Positions 27,480 to 35,900 of a stretch of 64,000 bases of DNA are shown here, piece after piece. Where the stretch lies: NCBI GenBank assembly GCA_934120315.1, contig CAKOTX010000001.1, positions 183,718 to 247,717 on the forward strand. The letters run 5' to 3'. This DNA comes from an uncultured Clostridia bacterium. Lineage in GTDB: Bacteria > Bacillota > Clostridia > TANB77 > CAG-508. The notes under the pieces are model-generated. The model did no database searches. It was not told where the DNA came from and saw only the letters and a list, made by a program, of their open reading frames with translations. Position 1 is the stretch's first letter, and every line of letters begins with the position of its first letter. Position numbers and translations under genes: made by a program.

Positions 27480-28001
27480 ATGAAATATGCAGATATAAAA
27501 ATAGCAGATGTAGCAAATGGAGAAGGAGTTAGAGTATCATTATTTGTAAGTGGTTGTAATCATCATTGCAAAGGATGTTTTAATGCACAAGCATGGGACT
27601 TTAACTATGGAAAAGAATTTACAGAAGAAGATATAGATAGAATATTAAAAGAATTAGATCACCCATATGTAGAAGGGCTTTCACTCTTAGGAGGAGAGCC
27701 CCTAGAATATAAAAATCAGCAAGGATTATTGCCTTTGGTAAAAAAAGTAAAAGAAAAATTTCCTGACAAAAATATTTGGTGTTATACAGGATATACTTTT
27801 GACAAAGATGTTATGGGAAATATGTTTGAAAATTGGCCAGAAACTAAAGAACTTATGTCATACATTGATGTATTGGTTGATGGAAAATTTGAAGAAGATA
27901 AGAAAGATTTAAATTTAAAATTTAGAGGATCATCAAATCAGAGAATTATAGATGTACCAAAATCTTTAAAAGTACATAAAGTAATACCATTTAATATTTA
28001 A
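27480..28001 (+). CDS. nrdG: Anaerobic ribonucleoside-triphosphate reductase activating protein
   Basis: A 173-residue radical SAM activase that installs the glycyl radical on class III ribonucleotide reductase NrdD. The cluster motif is CNHHCKGC (Cys26, Cys30, Cys33) after LFVSG, followed by the family's FNAQAWDF and LLGGEPLEY. The length is typical. A TTG-start extension from 27459 is open, but AAAGGTG is correctly spaced for ATG 27480. No nrdD is present in the window, although the two are usually adjacent. A family member activating another glycyl-radical enzyme cannot be excluded. It implies anaerobic growth. Confidence 0.92.
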   Translation: MKYADIKIADVANGEGVRVSLFVSGCNHHCKGCFNAQAWDFNYGKEFTEEDIDRILKELDHPYVEGLSLLGGEPLEYKNQQGLLPLVKKVKEKFPDKNIWCYTGYTFDKDVMGNMFENWPETKELMSYIDVLVDGKFEEDKKDLNLKFRGSSNQRIIDVPKSLKVHKVIPFNI

Positions 28002-28019
28002 ATAATTTCTTTGAAACAC

Positions 28020-28049
28020 TTGACAACTTATATCCAAATAATGTATAAT
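28020..28049 (+). promoter_or_regulatory. Promoter of rpsU
   Basis: TTGACA (28020-28025), an 18-bp spacer and TATAAT (28044-28049). Both the AAACACTTGACA start and the TTAGCGTA downstream sequence resemble the rpsB promoter. Confidence 0.85.
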
Positions 28050-28125
28050 AATTAGCGTATATAGGATGAGAGAGAAACGAAATCCCACATACAGTGTTCT
28101 AAACGCCGGAAGGAGGGGAATATTA

Positions 28126-28296
28126 ATGTCAGAAATTAAAGTTAATAATGGAAATATAGAAGACGCACTAAAAAGATTTAAGCGTCAATGTGCAAGAAAT
28201 GGGGTTCTTCAAGAAGTTCGTAAAAGAGAACATTATGAAAAACCAAGCGTAAAAAGAAAGAAAAAATCAGAGGCAGCTAGAAAAAGAAAATTTTAA
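28126..28296 (+). CDS. rpsU: 30S ribosomal protein S21
   Basis: A 56-residue small-subunit protein beginning [24 protein letters not shown], with the basic C-terminus [14 protein letters not shown] typical of bS21. It helps mRNA binding near the anti-Shine-Dalgarno region. The frame is open back to ATG 28066, but AAGGAGGGG (28110-28118) and family length fix ATG 28126. The 70-nt leader might carry control elements; none was recognised. It has its own promoter and terminator. Confidence 0.96.
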   Translation: MSEIKVNNGNIEDALKRFKRQCARNGVLQEVRKREHYEKPSVKRKKKSEAARKRKF

Positions 28297-28300
28297 TAGA

Positions 28301-28332
28301 AAAATTCCACATTTTTATGTGGAATTTTTTTG
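28301..28332 (+). terminator. Terminator after rpsU
   Basis: AAAATTCCACA and TGTGGAATTTT stem with T-run. Confidence 0.9.
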
Positions 28333-28341
28333 TTTAAAATC

Positions 28342-28371
28342 TTGAATAATAACTATGAAATATATTATACT
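28342..28371 (+). promoter_or_regulatory. Promoter of the yfmF-yfmH pair
   Basis: TTGAAT (28342-28347), an 18-bp spacer and TATACT (28366-28371). Confidence 0.65.
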
Positions 28372-28402
28372 ATGTATAGTAAAAAAGGAAAGAAGGTATA
28401 GT

Positions 28403-29692
28403 ATGCAATATAAAGAAAAAGAGATAAAAGAGGGAATAAAATTACATCAAATTAAAACACAAAAATTTAAAACAAATTTAATAGCCATATTTTTAACAAT
28501 GCCAATTTTAAAAGAAAATGTAACTAAAAATGCATTACTATTGTCAGTGTTAAGAAGAGGAAGTAAAAACATGCCAACACAAGAAAAAATTAGCCAAGAA
28601 CTAGAAGAAATGTATGGGGCTGGTTTTGATTGCGGAATAGACAAAACAGGAGATAATCATGTTTTGAAATTTTATTTAGAATCAATTAATGATAAATTTC
28701 TTCCACAAACAAATGAAAATATGTTGAAAAATAGCATAGAAAAATTATTTGAAATAGCTTTTGATCCATTAGTTGAAAATGGAGGTTTTAAAGAAGAATA
28801 TGTTAAACAAGAAAAAGCAAATATCAAAAGAATAATAGAAGGAAAAGTTGATAACAAAGCGATATATGCTCTTGAAAGATGTACAGAAGAAATGTATAAA
28901 GACAAACCATATGGCTTATATAAATATGGTTATATAGAAGATTTAGAAATAATTACAGCACAGAATTTATATGAATATTATCAAAAAATGTTACAAGAAT
29001 GTAAAATTGATTTATTTATTTCTGGTGATATAGAAGATTCTTTTGAAGTTGTAGAGCACAATGAAAATATTCAGAAATTACAAAACAGAAAACCAAATTA
29101 TATAATAAATAAAATAGAAAACAAAGAGCCAGTTCAAGAAAATGAAATTCAAGAAAGCATGGAAGTTGTTCAAGGAAAGATAGTTATTGGATTAGATGTG
29201 CATTTAGAAAATGAAAAACAAAAATATGATACTATGTTATATAATGCAATTTTAGGTGGTACTGCAAATTCAAAAATGTTCCAAGAAGTAAGAGAAAAAG
29301 CAAGTTTAGCATATACTGCAAGCTCAAGATATTTAAGATATAAGAGTAATATATTTATTATGTGTGGAATTGAAATTAAAAATTATGAAAAAGCAATGGA
29401 GATTATTCGTAAACAATTAGAAGATATGAAAAATGGATTATTTACAGAGGAAGATATAGAAAATGCAAAAAAAGGAATTATTTCAGGAATAAAAAGTATT
29501 GATGATGAACAAGATACTGAAATAACATATTGCTATGGTCAAGAATTAACTGATACTAAAACTTCTTTAGATGAATATATAGAAAATATTGAAAGAGTTA
29601 ATAAAGAAGATATTATAAAAATAGCACAAGCTGTAACAGTAAATACAGTATATTTCTTGAAAAATAAAGAAACATCAAAGGAGGGCGAATAA
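28403..29692 (+). CDS. yfmF: M16 peptidase-like protein lacking the zinc motif (YfmF family)
   Basis: A 429-residue M16-fold protein without HxxEH, the inactive partner type. In Bacillus the YfmF/YfmH (YmfF/YmfH) pair is linked to the 5-aminopentanol modification of EF-P. Features are 'LRRGSKNMPTQEKISQELEEMYGA', where active enzymes would have the zinc motif, and the C-terminal FQEVREKASLAYTASSRYL typical of M16 substrate-binding lobes. An upstream ATG at 28355 is in frame, but AAGAAGG sits 7 bases before ATG 28403. The stop touches the ATG of the next gene, so the two are translated together. Confidence 0.87.
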   Translation: MQYKEKEIKEGIKLHQIKTQKFKTNLIAIFLTMPILKENVTKNALLLSVLRRGSKNMPTQEKISQELEEMYGAGFDCGIDKTGDNHVLKFYLESINDKFLPQTNENMLKNSIEKLFEIAFDPLVENGGFKEEYVKQEKANIKRIIEGKVDNKAIYALERCTEEMYKDKPYGLYKYGYIEDLEIITAQNLYEYYQKMLQECKIDLFISGDIEDSFEVVEHNENIQKLQNRKPNYIINKIENKEPVQENEIQESMEVVQGKIVIGLDVHLENEKQKYDTMLYNAILGGTANSKMFQEVREKASLAYTASSRYLRYKSNIFIMCGIEIKNYEKAMEIIRKQLEDMKNGLFTEEDIENAKKGIISGIKSIDDEQDTEITYCYGQELTDTKTSLDEYIENIERVNKEDIIKIAQAVTVNTVYFLKNKETSKEGE

Positions 29693-30964
29693 ATGCAAAT
29701 TATAGAAGATTCAAAAGTAAAAGAAAAATTATATTTAGAAAAATTAGAAAATGGATTAACAATAATGATAATTCCTAAGAAAGGAATTCAGAAGAAATAT
29801 ATAATGTGGGGAACTAATTATGGCTCAAATGATAGTAAGTTTATAGTTCCAGGAGAATCTGAAGAAACAGAAGTACCAAAGGGTGTAGCTCATTTTTTGG
29901 AACATAAAATGTTTGAACAAGAAAGTGGAATAAATAGCTTAGATACCCTTACAGCTTTAGGTGTTGATGCAAATGCATATACAACAAATGATCATACTGC
30001 ATATTTGTTTGGATGTACAGAAAACTTTTATCCAGCATTAGATGAATTGATGGATTATGTTCAACATCCTTATTTTACAGATGAAAATGTAGAAAAAGAA
30101 AAAGGAATAATCGGTCAAGAAATTATGATGTATGATGATTATCCTGAATGGAAAGTATATCTAAATGCTATGGAGGCAATGTATCATGAACATCCTGTAA
30201 AATTAGATATAACAGGTACAATAGAAACAATTAGCCATATAGATAAAGAGATTTTATATAAATGTTATAATACATTTTATAATCCATCAAATATGGCAAT
30301 GGTAGTCTGTGGAGATTTTGAACCAGAACGATTATTAGAAGAAATAAAGAAAAGATTAATAGAGAAAAAAGCAAATGGTGAAATAAAGAGAATTTATCCT
30401 GTTGAACCAGAAGAGATAGTAAAAGAAAAAATTGAGCAAAACATGGATGTTAGTCAACCATTATTTGCAATAGGAATAAAAGATAAAATAGCAGATGTAA
30501 AAGAAAGAGTACGTAAACATATTGCAATTGAAATATTGCTAAATATGCTAATAGGAAAAAGTTCTAAATTATATAAAGAATTATATGATGAAGGTCTTTT
30601 ATTTGCAGTGCCAAGTTTAGATTATGAATTTGCAAGAGGATATGCACATGTATTAATTACAGGTCAGTCTGTTGAACCAGAAAAAGTATATGAAAAATTT
30701 AAAAAGGCTGTTGAGGAAATGAAAGTTTCAGCAATAGATGCAAAAGAATTTAATAGAATTAAGAAAAGAATTTATGGAGAATATGTAAAAGAATACAATG
30801 ATGTTGAAGATATAGCAAGAATGTTTTTAGCAGACTACTTTAAAGAAATAAATAGTTTTGAATATTTAGAAGAAATATCAACTATTAATGAACAATATGT
30901 CGAACAAATATTGAATCAAGTATTTGATGACAAAAAAATGGTTATTTCTGTAATAAAAAAATAA
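29693..30964 (+). CDS. yfmH: M16 zinc metalloprotease (YfmH family)
   Basis: A 423-residue M16 peptidase with the inverted zinc motif HFLEH (His67, Glu70, His71) and the downstream EKEKGIIGQEIMM segment containing the third ligand. It likely forms a heterodimer with the product of the gene directly upstream, the catalytic half being this one. The start codon directly follows the TAA of yfmF, with GGAGGGCG as ribosome binding site inside yfmF. The substrate is not known with certainty. No terminator was seen directly downstream. Confidence 0.9.
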   Translation: MQIIEDSKVKEKLYLEKLENGLTIMIIPKKGIQKKYIMWGTNYGSNDSKFIVPGESEETEVPKGVAHFLEHKMFEQESGINSLDTLTALGVDANAYTTNDHTAYLFGCTENFYPALDELMDYVQHPYFTDENVEKEKGIIGQEIMMYDDYPEWKVYLNAMEAMYHEHPVKLDITGTIETISHIDKEILYKCYNTFYNPSNMAMVVCGDFEPERLLEEIKKRLIEKKANGEIKRIYPVEPEEIVKEKIEQNMDVSQPLFAIGIKDKIADVKERVRKHIAIEILLNMLIGKSSKLYKELYDEGLLFAVPSLDYEFARGYAHVLITGQSVEPEKVYEKFKKAVEEMKVSAIDAKEFNRIKKRIYGEYVKEYNDVEDIARMFLADYFKEINSFEYLEEISTINEQYVEQILNQVFDDKKMVISVIKK

Positions 30965-31002
30965 GTTTGTAATCAAAAAGTAATATAAAAAATGTAGAGT
31001 GT

Positions 31003-31009
31003 TGTCGAA
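31003..31009 (+). promoter_or_regulatory. Possible Spo0A box
   Basis: TGTCGAA matches the core 0A-box consensus and lies ~80 bp upstream of the -35 of the Spo0E-like gene. A TGTCAAA follows at 31024-31030. A 7-bp match can occur by chance. Confidence 0.3.
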
Positions 31010-31087
31010 TAATATTGAATATTGTCAAATACTAGAAAATACTTGGAAAAAAAGTCATACGAAAATTGAAAAACTTGAAATATTTTA

Positions 31088-31116
31088 TTGACCAAAATGT
31101 AAAAATATGTTAATTT
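31088..31116 (+). promoter_or_regulatory. Promoter of the Spo0E-like gene
   Basis: TTGACC (31088-31093), a 17-bp spacer and TAATTT (31111-31116) with TG in front. Confidence 0.55.
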
Positions 31117-31159
31117 ATAAATAGAGTTAAGAAATAATGTAAAAAAGGAGTGGGACAAG

Positions 31160-31318
31160 ATGTTAAATGATGAAATTTGTAAATTACGTAATAAATTGAA
31201 CGAAAGTATTGTTACAGGAAAAGATTATAACATAATTTATCAATTAAGTATTGAACTTGATGAATTGATTGCAGAATATTACAGATTAAACAATAAATTG
31301 AATCCCAAGAGAATATAA
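31160..31318 (+). CDS. Spo0E-like aspartyl-phosphate phosphatase
   Basis: A 52-residue protein, MLNDEICKLRNKLNESI..., with the Spo0E family signature SIELDELIAEYY (Ser-x-x-Leu-Asp-x-Leu-Ile-x-x-Tyr). Spo0E proteins are two-helix hairpins that remove phosphate from Spo0A~P and so delay sporulation; the conserved SxxxD is present (Ser30, Asp34). AAAGGAG lies 10 bases before the ATG. Its own promoter and terminator make it a single-gene unit. The DNA upstream carries a possible 0A box, which would allow feedback. Its presence suggests a Spo0A phosphorelay in this organism. Confidence 0.8.
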   Translation: MLNDEICKLRNKLNESIVTGKDYNIIYQLSIELDELIAEYYRLNNKLNPKRI

Positions 31319-31345
31319 AAAGAGATTGAATATCAATCTCTTTTT
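31317..31345. terminator. Bidirectional terminator between the Spo0E-like gene and tRNA-Cys
   Basis: A 13-bp perfect stem (31317-31329 with 31333-31345) with A- and T-tracts. It overlaps the stop of the Spo0E-like gene and also ends the minus-strand tRNA transcript. Confidence 0.85.
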
Positions 31346-31352
31346 ATTATTT

Positions 31353-31426
31353 TGGAGGCGACACCCGGATTCGGACCGGGGATCAGAGTTTTGCAGACTC
31401 GTGCCTTACCACTTGGCTATGTCGCC
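31353..31426 (-). tRNA. tRNA-Cys (GCA)
   Basis: On the minus strand the cloverleaf starts GGCGACATAGCCAAGTGG and has anticodon loop CTGCAAA within GAGTC/GACTC-like arms. The T-arm has GTCCGAATCC, the acceptor TGTCGCC pairs with GGCGACA, and CCA is encoded. It is 74 nt long. Confidence 0.93.
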
Positions 31427-31438
31427 ATATAAAATTTT

Positions 31439-31512
31439 TGGAGCAGGTAGCGGGAATCGGACCCGCGAATCAACCTTGGCAAGGTTGCATTTTACCACTA
31501 AATTATACCTGC
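31439..31512 (-). tRNA. tRNA-Gly (GCC)
   Basis: On the minus strand it starts GCAGGTATAATTTAGTGG, with anticodon loop TTGCCAA between AACC and GGTT, T-arm GTCCGATTCC, acceptor TACCTGC and encoded CCA. It lies 12 bp upstream of tRNA-Cys, and both are read from one promoter. Confidence 0.93.
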
Positions 31513-31527
31513 GTCAAAGACTTTATA

Positions 31528-31556
31528 ATAATACCAGAATATTTTTAATTTGTCAA
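31528..31556 (-). promoter_or_regulatory. Promoter of the tRNA-Gly/tRNA-Cys pair
   Basis: On the minus strand, TTGACA (31556-31551), a 17-bp spacer and TATTAT (31533-31528) with an extended TG. Confidence 0.8.
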
Positions 31557-31559
31557 GTG

Positions 31560-32813
31560 CTATATGGGATTTTTATAGAATAAAAATTCTATACTAGAAG
31601 TGTAATTTTTTATCATATCATTAAAAAAATCTAAGCAATTATTTTTTTCTACATTGTTGACATTATATATATTCAAATTAATTAAATTTGTACCATTAAT
31701 ACTTAATGATATATAACCTATTGGAGTATTTGAAGGTAATGGAGCAGATAGATTAGTGTTACAATATATATATATGCTTACATTATCAATTTGATTACTG
31801 TTTACTGGTAAAAAGTCATAAGGTAAATCTTCCAGAGCTATTTCTAAATTATTTGTCTTACTTTTTGAAACGTAGAAACTAGAAGAATTGCATAATTTCC
31901 AATTTTCAAATTCGGTATTGATTTTTTCTTTAACATTTACTAATTCAAAGTTTTTATAAGCGTATTCAATTAATTTTACACTATCTTGAGTTCTATCTTT
32001 TTTGGTATCTGCACCAAGAACTATACAGATTAAATCTAAATTATTGCGTTTAACAGCAGTAACTAAACATCTATTGGCTCCATTTGTAAAACCTGTTTTT
32101 ACTCCATAAACTCCTTCTAAATTGCCTAGAAGTTCATTTGTGTTAGATAATGTTTTTGAAGAACTATTGATTTGAATAGTATAATTTTTAGTTTTTACGA
32201 TATTTGAAAAAGTTTTATTTTTTAAGGCGTAATCAGCTAATAATGCTAATTCGTAAGCTGTGGTATAATGCTCATCGTTATCCAAACCGTGAGGAGTAAC
32301 AAAATGTGTAGAAGTTAATCCTAATTCAGTTGCTTTATTATTCATTAAAATTGAAAAATTTTCAACACTACCACTTGTAAATTCTGCTAGAGCTACGGCA
32401 GCATCATTTCCGGAACATAGTAATAAACCATAAAGAAGATTGATAATAGAAATTTTATCATTTTTGTGAAGGCCAAGACGAGAACCTCCAGTTCCGGCAG
32501 CTTTGGACGAAATTGTAGTTATTTCTTCTAAATTTGTATTTTCAATTACGACAATTGCAGTCATAATTTTTGTAGTAGATGCCATTTTTCTTTTCTCGTT
32601 TTCATTTTTTCCGTATAGAATCAATTTGGAATTTCTATCTAAAACTATTGCAGATCTAGAATTTATAATTGGTTCATTACTAGAAGGAGAAGAGGAACTT
32701 AATACAGAAGAAATATCAAATTCACTTTCTACAAATTCATCATCAGCAAAAACTGGAAAAATATATGAAAATATTAGTATAAAGATACACACAAAAACCT
32801 TAAAAAATTTCAC
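31560..32813 (-). CDS. D-alanyl-D-alanine carboxypeptidase (PBP5/DacF type)
   Basis: A 417-residue secreted penicillin-binding protein that trims the terminal D-Ala of peptidoglycan pentapeptides. A signal peptide covers residues 1-23 (VFA). The S11 motifs are S79-T-T-K82, the CSGNDA triad (SxN) and VKTGFTNGA (KTG). A C-terminal beta domain follows, without a strong membrane anchor. The start is GTG at 32813, preceded by AGGAGG at 5-bp spacing. It is transcribed divergently from the large adhesin-like gene. The end abuts the tRNA promoter. Confidence 0.92.
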   Translation of the reverse strand: MKFFKVFVCIFILIFSYIFPVFADDEFVESEFDISSVLSSSSPSSNEPIINSRSAIVLDRNSKLILYGKNENEKRKMASTTKIMTAIVVIENTNLEEITTISSKAAGTGGSRLGLHKNDKISIINLLYGLLLCSGNDAAVALAEFTSGSVENFSILMNNKATELGLTSTHFVTPHGLDNDEHYTTAYELALLADYALKNKTFSNIVKTKNYTIQINSSSKTLSNTNELLGNLEGVYGVKTGFTNGANRCLVTAVKRNNLDLICIVLGADTKKDRTQDSVKLIEYAYKNFELVNVKEKINTEFENWKLCNSSSFYVSKSKTNNLEIALEDLPYDFLPVNSNQIDNVSIYIYCNTNLSAPLPSNTPIGYISLSINGTNLINLNIYNVNNVEKNNCLDFFNDMIKNYTSSIEFLFYKNPI

Positions 32814-32832
32814 GTTAGCCTCCTAAAAAATA

Positions 32833-32885
32833 ATCAATAAAATATATGAAAAATTATTGATTTTATGCCAAAAAAGAGGTATAAT
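32833..32885 (+). promoter_or_regulatory. Promoter of the large surface-protein gene with a 9-bp inverted repeat
   Basis: TTGATT (32857-32862), a 17-bp spacer and TATAAT (32880-32885). AATCAATAA (32833-32841) is an exact inverse of TTATTGATT (32854-32862), so one half-site covers the -35. The repeat lies between divergent genes and could be an operator. Confidence 0.6.
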
Positions 32886-32927
32886 AAATAATGTATTAAA
32901 CTATAAAAAATTGAAAGGATGAATCTG

Positions 32928-35900
32928 ATGAAAAAGAAAAAAATAGGAGTAATTATTGCAATAGTGGCAGTAATAGCGTTTTTGTTAAGTTATATTATAA
33001 GTTATGCTAATAGCAATGAAACAATATATGTTAATTTAACAAGACTAAATACAAATGGAATAGGGTATGGAATAGGAGACGCAGGACAAATTTCAGGAGG
33101 AGAACAAGGACCAGTATCAAGTGCAGTCATATGGAATTTAACTACACATGATGCAAATGGAAATGTAAGTGCAACTCAAAGAAATTTATACTGTATTAGA
33201 GCAAACTATGGTGCTACATGGGAAAACCAAAGTGCAGGAGGACCTAATAAAGTATTACCATACAATTTATCTTATGATATGCAAAGTGATAGACAAACAT
33301 TATTAAATAAAATTGTAGATAAGGGTACAGATGTAGATGATATTATAAAAACATTATTATCTGAAAGTGGATATTATAGAGAACTACTTTGGATATTAGA
33401 TAATTCATACATAGAAGGAACAACAAATAAAATAGAATTTCTAAAAAGTATAGGAATAAAATATAATTCAGAGATAGATGCATATGAATATGTTCCAATA
33501 ACAGGATATGATTATAGTGATTATGTGTCAGGAAATTCATCTATGTTTGGATATAGTGAAGATCATTTATTGACAGATGCAGATATAAAGGCAGTTCAAA
33601 GAGCAGCAATATGGTATTATACAAACTATATGCAGGATCAAACATATTATGCAGCATTTAATAATACATCAAAAACAGATTGGTTAACAATAACAACAGA
33701 TGGAAGCACATATCAACAATTAGCAGATTATAATAAAACAACAGGAGAAGGTGCTGAAAGATTTGAACAAGCTCAAATCTTATATCATTATTTAATAGAT
33801 GCAGCATCAAAAAATAAAACATTATATTCATCATCAAATAATTACACAACAGAAGGAACTGTAAATATAAACACAACAGGATTAACGCAAAATACAAATG
33901 GAAAATATGAATTAACAATAAAAGAGGTTGGTTCAAATTATGTTGTAGGTCCAATTAAAGTTGAACAAAGCGGAACAATACAATATGGTGATATATCACT
34001 TAAAGTAACAAATCAATCTGGAAGTTCTATAAATTATACATTAACAGATGAGAATGGAACATCATTGGGAACAACAGATGTAAAAACATTATTTGGAAGA
34101 AACGGTGGATTTTATGTAACAGTTTCAAAAGATAGTGCTGAGACTGTAAATGTTGCATTAAGTATAACAAGAACAACAACAAAGAAAACATTATGGTTAA
34201 AAGGAGCAGAAAGTACAGATAAAATTGAACTAGATAATGAACAACCATTAGTTGAAGTAACTAGAAAACCAGAAACAATTTCAGCAGAATTTGAAGCAAA
34301 ACCAGAAGTAAAACCAAAACAATTTGATTTGGCATTAAGAAAATTTATAACAAAAGTTAATGATACATCAATAACATCAAGAATACCAAATATAGATTTA
34401 TCAGGATTACAAAATGGAACAACAGCAATATATAAACACAGAAAAGATCCATTGGTTATACAAGATGGAGATGTAGTAACATATACATTAAGAATATATA
34501 ATGAAGGTGAAAAAGAAGGATTTGCTACAGAAATAGTTGATCAATTACCAACAGGATTAGTAAGAGCAACAACACAATCATCAACAGTAGTGTCAAAAGA
34601 TAAAAATGGAAATAACAAAAATACATATACATTAGAGTATGAAGCAGCAGCAAATAAAATAACATTAAAAATAACAAATAGAGATACTGCAAAAAGCTTA
34701 GCTGCTTATACAGATGGAGAGTTAGATTGGGAAACAATAGAAATAAAATGTCAAGTAGCCCAAACTCCAGATACGGCAAATAAGATTGTATTAACAAACG
34801 TAGCTTGGATATCAGGAGCATATGATTCAGAAGATAAAACACAAGTTACAGCAAAAGGTCAAGATAGAGATTCAGAACCACAAACAAGACCAAATGTAAC
34901 AAAAGACAATATGCAAGATTATAAAGGAAATGATTCAAATCCAAACGATTTGACTAGAAATGATTATTTCTATGAGGGAGAACAAGATGATGATGACTTC
35001 GAAAAATTAATAATAAATCCTGTTAAGAAAAAATTTGATTTAGAATTAGTAAAATTTATAGCAGCAGTAAGTAAAGATGCTAAAATTGATGATGGTGAAT
35101 ATTTAACAGATACAAAAAATGCAAATGGAATTTATGATAGAGCACCAAAAATATCAATTGTAAAAAATCAAGATTCAGAAGATAGAAGAATACATTGTGA
35201 TTGGAATCCAAGTAATAAAACACCACTTGTAGTTGAGCCAGGTGATTATGTATTATATGACATAAGAGTATATAATGCAGGAGAAGTTGATGGATATGCA
35301 TCACTTATTAAAGACCACCTTCCAGTTGGATTAGAGTTTGTAGAAACAACTGATAAAGATGCACCATATTATGGAATATGGGATATTGAAACAATAACAG
35401 ATTCAAATGGTGATGAAAGACAAATTATCTCTACAATAAACCTAGCTAAAGGACAAGGCGAAGAATATGGAACATCAATGGGAGAAGAAAAATATACAGC
35501 TAACTTATTAAAAGCATTAGATGCTGATGGAGAAGTAGTAGATGGAGAAAAAAGAAATCCAGATTACAGAGATGTTCAAGTATTGTGTAGAGTAAAAGAA
35601 AATGCTCAAAGCAATGGAGTATTAGTAAATTATGCACAAATTTCAGCAGATACTGATAAAAATGGAAATGAAATAGATGATGAAGATTCAATACCAAACA
35701 ATTTACCGGAATCAGGACCTCATGAAGATGACGAAGATTTAGAAAAAATCAAAGTAAGAACACCAGGAAAATACGACTTAGTATTAATAAAAGAAGATAA
35801 AGATGGTCAACAATTAGACTCAGCAGCAAAATTTGAAGTAACAACAAACGGAGTAAAAGAAGAAAAAACAGTAGTAGGAAAATTAACAATAGCAAAAGGA

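Noticed and set aside
28066..28125. N-terminal extension of rpsU from ATG 28066
   Set aside because: The family is ~57 residues and the strong AAGGAGGGG is placed for ATG 28126.
33343..35697. Many Leu/His-rich minus-strand frames opposite the giant surface gene
   Set aside because: Shadows produced by AAT/GAT/ATA-rich codons on the coding strand; no ribosome binding sites.
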